A stretch of DNA of 7,297 nt, taken from positions 13,351 to 20,647 of the forward strand of contig MEWF01000020.1 of NCBI GenBank assembly GCA_001773255.1, written 5' to 3'. Positions within the stretch are counted from its first letter, which is position 1. The number at the start of each line of letters is the position of its first letter. The position numbers and the translations under genes are program-made. The notes beneath the pieces were generated by a model. That model saw nothing but the letters and a program-made list of their open reading frames with translations. It searched no databases and had not been told where the DNA came from. Of this stretch, positions 4,035-7,297 are shown piece by piece. The stretch is from a candidate division WWE3 bacterium RIFOXYC2_FULL_42_13. Lineage in GTDB: Bacteria > Patescibacteriota > WWE3 > UBA101185 > UBA10185.

Positions 4035-6961
4035 GAAAGATCACGACCGTTCAGAATTTTTTGTTTAGTTCAAATCCGGAAGGTAAGCTTGCGTTTTTCG
4101 TTTTAGCCTTTTTTGCCCTTTTTTTATTTGTACCTCAAAACAAAAGTTATTCAGCTACATGCGGTCCGATTGAATGTAGTTCTCAAGGTAAATATAATTG
4201 CCAGAGTGACACAATGTGCTGTACCGGAAACGGATGTCCGAGCTGGGATTGCCGAGATTCAGGTACAGGATGCTTTTGGACAGGAGACGAAACAGGAGCG
4301 GGCACTTGCGGCAGGCAATGCGCGGCTAATTTTGTGTGTTACAACTCCTCAACTGGCGACACCTGTGCTAGTAGTAACTGCAGCCCAACACCGAAAAATG
4401 GCTGTGACTGGTATTGTCTTGCCGGCTGGGTAGCCCCGGGAACCGGTGTGGGTAGTACATATACCTGCACGTGGGGCCTGGATCCTTCCAGTACGTGCGC
4501 TTATTGTTCCGGTTCCGGTGTGGGCGTTACGTCCCCACCTCCGGGTACAACATATGGCAAAATCACCGGCAGAATGTTCTCGGATTACAATAAAGATAAT
4601 CAACCTAACGGAAGCGGTGAAACCTGGTCAACCTCAACATCCGCATGTGCTGTCTATAAGAGCGACACTCTGAATAATACGATAGGGGGAAGCAATATAA
4701 TTCCCGGCACGGGTTGGTCATGCGATGGGTCAGGAGCCTATTCTGTCTCAAATGACATCGTTACGGGGTTAAAAGATGTTACTTTAGTCGGGGCTTTACC
4801 CGGCAGTGTTAATTGCGGTAATGTAAAGTGGTCATACAGTACCAGCCCGGGCAGCAACGGAAAATCCGGAAGCGGGTGCGTAGCAGCCGGCTTGAACATT
4901 ACAACAGGAGCCAATTATTTGTGGTGGTGGGCTGTTCCGAACACACCCCCAACTGTCACCCTATCACCCACAACCATAAACTATTCTGCGGGCGGGGAAG
5001 TGCACGCCGTAAAAGTTGGTATAACCGACCCCAATCCCAACGGTACTCTAAAAATTCCCTCTACCCTTACTGCAGGTCTTGGTGCAACAAGACAAACGGT
5101 TGCAATTGAATTTCTGGCGTACGGTAACCAGTATAACGGCCAGTGGCCGATAGTCAGAATTTACGGTTGGAGAAAAGATACCGGTGTCAGAGTGTTGATT
5201 GCAGATGCGTGGAGAGCTGGTGCTACAGACATTCTCATAGATTCTGCTACGCCCAAATGGTTTTATGTGGGTGTGCCGTGGACTGATGCCAATGCCTATA
5301 GCCATTTTGATCTTGAGTTTATAAATGATATTTGGGATCCGGTTACCCGTACCGGTACGGATGTTTTTGTTGATAACGTCAGTTTTTTCCAGGACGATCC
5401 CGTGTGGGATTGGTATCCTTACGTAGTTCAGGCCGAGGACGCGAATTGGGTGCAATATGATAGGGGGGATCCTGACGATGGTTATGATGTTCTTCCTTCG
5501 ACATCCTGGCCAATTGTGGCTAACAGTGGGAACAATTACATCATGATGGCGTGGGGCGGTGCCCTGAGGTTCCCGGTCTTATGGACATCCCCGAGTACAA
5601 GTACGTCCGGCAACATGACTTTTAATGTTTCCGATGAGTACGGGACTGTCGTGAGTAAGAGTGTTTCAATAAATCCAAGAACCAGAAATATAAGTGGAAA
5701 GCTCTGGACAATACCATCGGGTACTGTGGTAGATAATGCTTATTGTACTAACAATCGTGCTTCCGCCCCCGGACTTTCGCCCGCCAGGGTAACTGCGAAC
5801 TACACAGGGCTTTTTGACGATACCGATGGTGGCGGCCTATACAATATTCCGAACGTTTTTGGTTATATTGACAATCTATCTCTATCCAATGTCACCTCAC
5901 CTCCCGTATACAGAATTGCCTGTGTCAACGATGAGGCGTGGACTGAAACGGGTCTTACGACATCGCACATTGCGAACACCTCACCTACCAACCAAACTAT
6001 CAACATAGGTCTTCGTATCATCGACGCCAAAAAATGGATAGCGGGGATGGGAAGTGACATATACGCAAAAAATATTGCAATGTACCTGCCTTCAATTTCC
6101 TGTCCTAATTCGCAAACTTATTTATGTCCTTCTTTTCCGCCTTCGGGCTATTACGCCTTAAATTACGGCGCCGCATCTTCGACGGTATTTACAGGAACTG
6201 CTGCCAACTCGATAGGACCTGTGATCCAGAGACTGTCGGAATCCGGGATTACGGCGACCAAGATCGGGGATAAATTTGCCTCGAAGAACAAAGAGTATTT
6301 CAAGACTGTAAGCCAGATGATCAAAGATATAACCGCGGATACTACGAACGGATACCCGAGAGTAACAGGCGCCTATCTATATTATTCAAACAACACGACA
6401 CTTCAACCCAACTCAATCACAATAATGTCTCCCGCCCATAGTATATATACGTACTCAGCTTACAACGTCCCAAGCGGTGTAGCTTTTCTCATAGTGCCGA
6501 AATACGGCAATGAACCGTTGTATATCAACAACATCATTGCCAGGGGAGCGGGGAGACTGGTTGTTTTGGCGGATAGGGATGTGATTATAGGTAACTCTAT
6601 TCCGGCAAGTAACACCGGTTCCTGCGATCCCAAAACCTGTGTTAGCACTTCTTCTCCGACGGCGCCTATACCTAGCATACAGGCTTCAATTATAAGTACG
6701 GGTAAGATAACTATAGAAAATTACCCGATTACAGCAACATCTTCTCCCGGAATGATAGTAGTAGAGGGGACACTCGCCGGTGCAGGCGACTTGACCGTGA
6801 AAAGAGACCTTGGGTCGTCTTCGAACGAGTTCAGACCCGCCCTTTTTATTAGGTACAATCCGTTGTATATGACGGCACTCAACAAAATCGCTGTGGAAAA
6901 TTCTATCCCCGCGTTAAACGATCTTTTCACATTCGATTTTTCGCAGGAGGAGAAAAAATGA
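4031..6961 (+). CDS. Large secreted multidomain surface protein with Cys-rich N-terminus and carbohydrate-binding-like domain
   Basis: This 976-residue protein is exported: a polar N-terminus, a hydrophobic core (20-34), and a likely signal peptidase site near 41-42 (SYSA). Residues 44-159 hold 18 cysteines, suggesting a disulfide-knotted domain. Residues 175-300 begin GKITGRMFSDYNKDNQPNGS, like SdrD-B/Cna-B domains with an Asp/Asn calcium-type loop. Residues 305-337 (PPTVTLSP...VGITDPNPNG) and 516-548 (TFNVSDEYG...) look like the two halves of an Ig/cadherin- or PKD-like domain. Between them, residues 355-453 show GQWP, FINDIWDP and DVFVDNVSFF, which resemble calcium-dependent xylan-binding modules (CBM36/60). 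Residues 553-662 (ISGKLW...) may be another beta domain. Residues about 664-976 form a C-terminal domain of unknown family with beta-rich segments (RLVVLADRDVIIG, IQASIISTGKITI). No C-terminal anchor or LPXTG is seen. Role as an adhesin is inferred. Confidence 0.9.
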   Translation: MRKITTVQNFLFSSNPEGKLAFFVLAFFALFLFVPQNKSYSATCGPIECSSQGKYNCQSDTMCCTGNGCPSWDCRDSGTGCFWTGDETGAGTCGRQCAANFVCYNSSTGDTCASSNCSPTPKNGCDWYCLAGWVAPGTGVGSTYTCTWGLDPSSTCAYCSGSGVGVTSPPPGTTYGKITGRMFSDYNKDNQPNGSGETWSTSTSACAVYKSDTLNNTIGGSNIIPGTGWSCDGSGAYSVSNDIVTGLKDVTLVGALPGSVNCGNVKWSYSTSPGSNGKSGSGCVAAGLNITTGANYLWWWAVPNTPPTVTLSPTTINYSAGGEVHAVKVGITDPNPNGTLKIPSTLTAGLGATRQTVAIEFLAYGNQYNGQWPIVRIYGWRKDTGVRVLIADAWRAGATDILIDSATPKWFYVGVPWTDANAYSHFDLEFINDIWDPVTRTGTDVFVDNVSFFQDDPVWDWYPYVVQAEDANWVQYDRGDPDDGYDVLPSTSWPIVANSGNNYIMMAWGGALRFPVLWTSPSTSTSGNMTFNVSDEYGTVVSKSVSINPRTRNISGKLWTIPSGTVVDNAYCTNNRASAPGLSPARVTANYTGLFDDTDGGGLYNIPNVFGYIDNLSLSNVTSPPVYRIACVNDEAWTETGLTTSHIANTSPTNQTINIGLRIIDAKKWIAGMGSDIYAKNIAMYLPSISCPNSQTYLCPSFPPSGYYALNYGAASSTVFTGTAANSIGPVIQRLSESGITATKIGDKFASKNKEYFKTVSQMIKDITADTTNGYPRVTGAYLYYSNNTTLQPNSITIMSPAHSIYTYSAYNVPSGVAFLIVPKYGNEPLYINNIIARGAGRLVVLADRDVIIGNSIPASNTGSCDPKTCVSTSSPTAPIPSIQASIISTGKITIENYPITATSSPGMIVVEGTLAGAGDLTVKRDLGSSSNEFRPALFIRYNPLYMTALNKIAVENSIPALNDLFTFDFSQEEKK
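6945..6961 (+). promoter_or_regulatory. Ribosome site and ATGA overlap before the pilin-like gene
   Basis: AGGAGG (6945-6950) is a consensus Shine-Dalgarno 7 bases before the ATG at 6958. It lies inside the last codons of the large surface-protein gene, whose TGA (6959-6961) overlaps the new ATG. The strong site suggests the pilin-like protein can be made at higher levels than the upstream protein. Confidence 0.8.
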
Positions 6962-7297
6962 CCTTTACCGGAAAAACATCGGACATTCTCAGAGACAACA
7001 GCGGTCAGGCTCTTCTTTTTGTGGTTGTGGCTTTAACAATATCGATGGTCGTTGGAGTATCGGTTGCGACACGAACCCTTTCTGTGTCAAAAAGGGTTTC
7101 AACTACCGACACCCAGGCCAGAGTGTACTATGCCGCCGAAGCAGGAATAGAGAGGTTTGTCGCCCTTACAATGAGCGAACTTCTTGCTGTATCAAATAAA
7201 GATGGCTGTGGGAGCACCGGAGCTACACGTCCGCCGGGCGGAAATTGTGAGTTTCCTTTGGGGGGAGATATTATCACCAATACCAATGTAGATGTCA
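6958..7297 (+). CDS. PilX-like pilin/pseudopilin-like protein, N-terminal part (runs off the right edge)
   Basis: The visible 113 residues begin with a short polar leader (1-16, ending DNSG), followed by GQALLFVVVALTISMVVGVS (16-35), then a polar helix-like stretch and YYAAEAGIERFVA (about 66-78). A short leader ending in Gly, one long hydrophobic helix and the 'AAEAGIE' segment are the hallmarks of PilX-type type IV pilin-like proteins, processed by prepilin peptidase and assembled through the hydrophobic helix. The predicted cut is after Gly16, leaving Gln17 as the first mature residue. The usual Glu at mature position 5 is replaced by Phe21, which is common in PilX-like or minor-pilin types but unusual in major pilins. 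Two cysteines are visible (85 and 98). The gene is coupled to the large surface-protein gene, so the products may work together. The exact subfamily and the C-terminal half cannot be judged. Confidence 0.85.
   Translation, partial: MTFTGKTSDILRDNSGQALLFVVVALTISMVVGVSVATRTLSVSKRVSTTDTQARVYYAAEAGIERFVALTMSELLAVSNKDGCGSTGATRPPGGNCEFPLGGDIITNTNVDV

Noticed and set aside
5048..5455. Minus-strand 135-residue open frame inside the surface-protein gene
   Set aside because: It lies wholly within a well-supported coding region on the other strand and shows no recognisable domain.
1..7297. CRISPR arrays, tRNA or rRNA genes, insertion sequences
   Set aside because: I saw no regularly spaced repeats, no cloverleaf-like sequence, and no transposase motif or terminal inverted repeat; all longer stretches are explained by coding regions.

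Overview
The window looks like bacterial chromosomal DNA from a small-genome lineage, most likely Candidate Phyla Radiation / Patescibacteria (Microgenomates- or WWE3-like). This is an inference. It rests on three things: very tight gene packing, a housekeeping block next to secreted proteins of unknown family, and a class III-signal protein with the 'SGQALLFVVVALTIS' N-terminus that I associate with the PilX-like proteins of that group. No phylogenetic marker was searched. Bacterial identity itself is secure, because a peptide deformylase and a bacterial type IA topoisomerase are present.

Layout. (1) At the left edge, on the minus strand, is the N-terminal third of a peptide deformylase gene (def) running out of the window. 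It diverges from (2) topA (287-2464, plus strand), a complete DNA topoisomerase I with three C-terminal zinc ribbons. The roughly 95-bp divergent spacer holds one extended -10 element for each gene. (3) A 154-bp intergenic region follows, with a possible promoter. (4) A monocistronic gene (2619-3407) encodes a lipoprotein-like or membrane-tethered protein with a Ser/Thr/Pro linker and a Cys-containing globular domain. (5) A perfect 12-bp-stem rho-independent terminator (3415-3458) closes that unit, and a TTGACA -35 element begins one base after its T tract. (6) A three-gene operon (3495-4034, 4031-6961, 6958 to beyond the window) is joined by two ATGA stop/start overlaps. It encodes a small membrane-anchored Cys protein, a 976-residue secreted multidomain surface protein, and the start of a PilX-like pilin/pseudopilin-like protein.

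How the genes fit together. def and topA are housekeeping genes (N-terminal maturation of new proteins; relaxation of negative supercoils). The operon looks like a cell-surface or pilus-associated module. The large protein has an 18-cysteine N-terminal segment, an SdrD-B/Cna-B-like domain, an Ig/cadherin-like domain apparently interrupted by a segment resembling calcium-dependent carbohydrate-binding modules (CBM36/CBM60 type), a second short beta domain, and a C-terminal domain of unknown family. Translational coupling to a pilin-like gene suggests the products act together outside the membrane, possibly as an adhesin with its pilus-like partner. That functional reading is inference. The most unusual features are the predicted carbohydrate-binding insertion, the 18-Cys domain, and signs of leaderless transcription at two genes (def and the 3495 gene).
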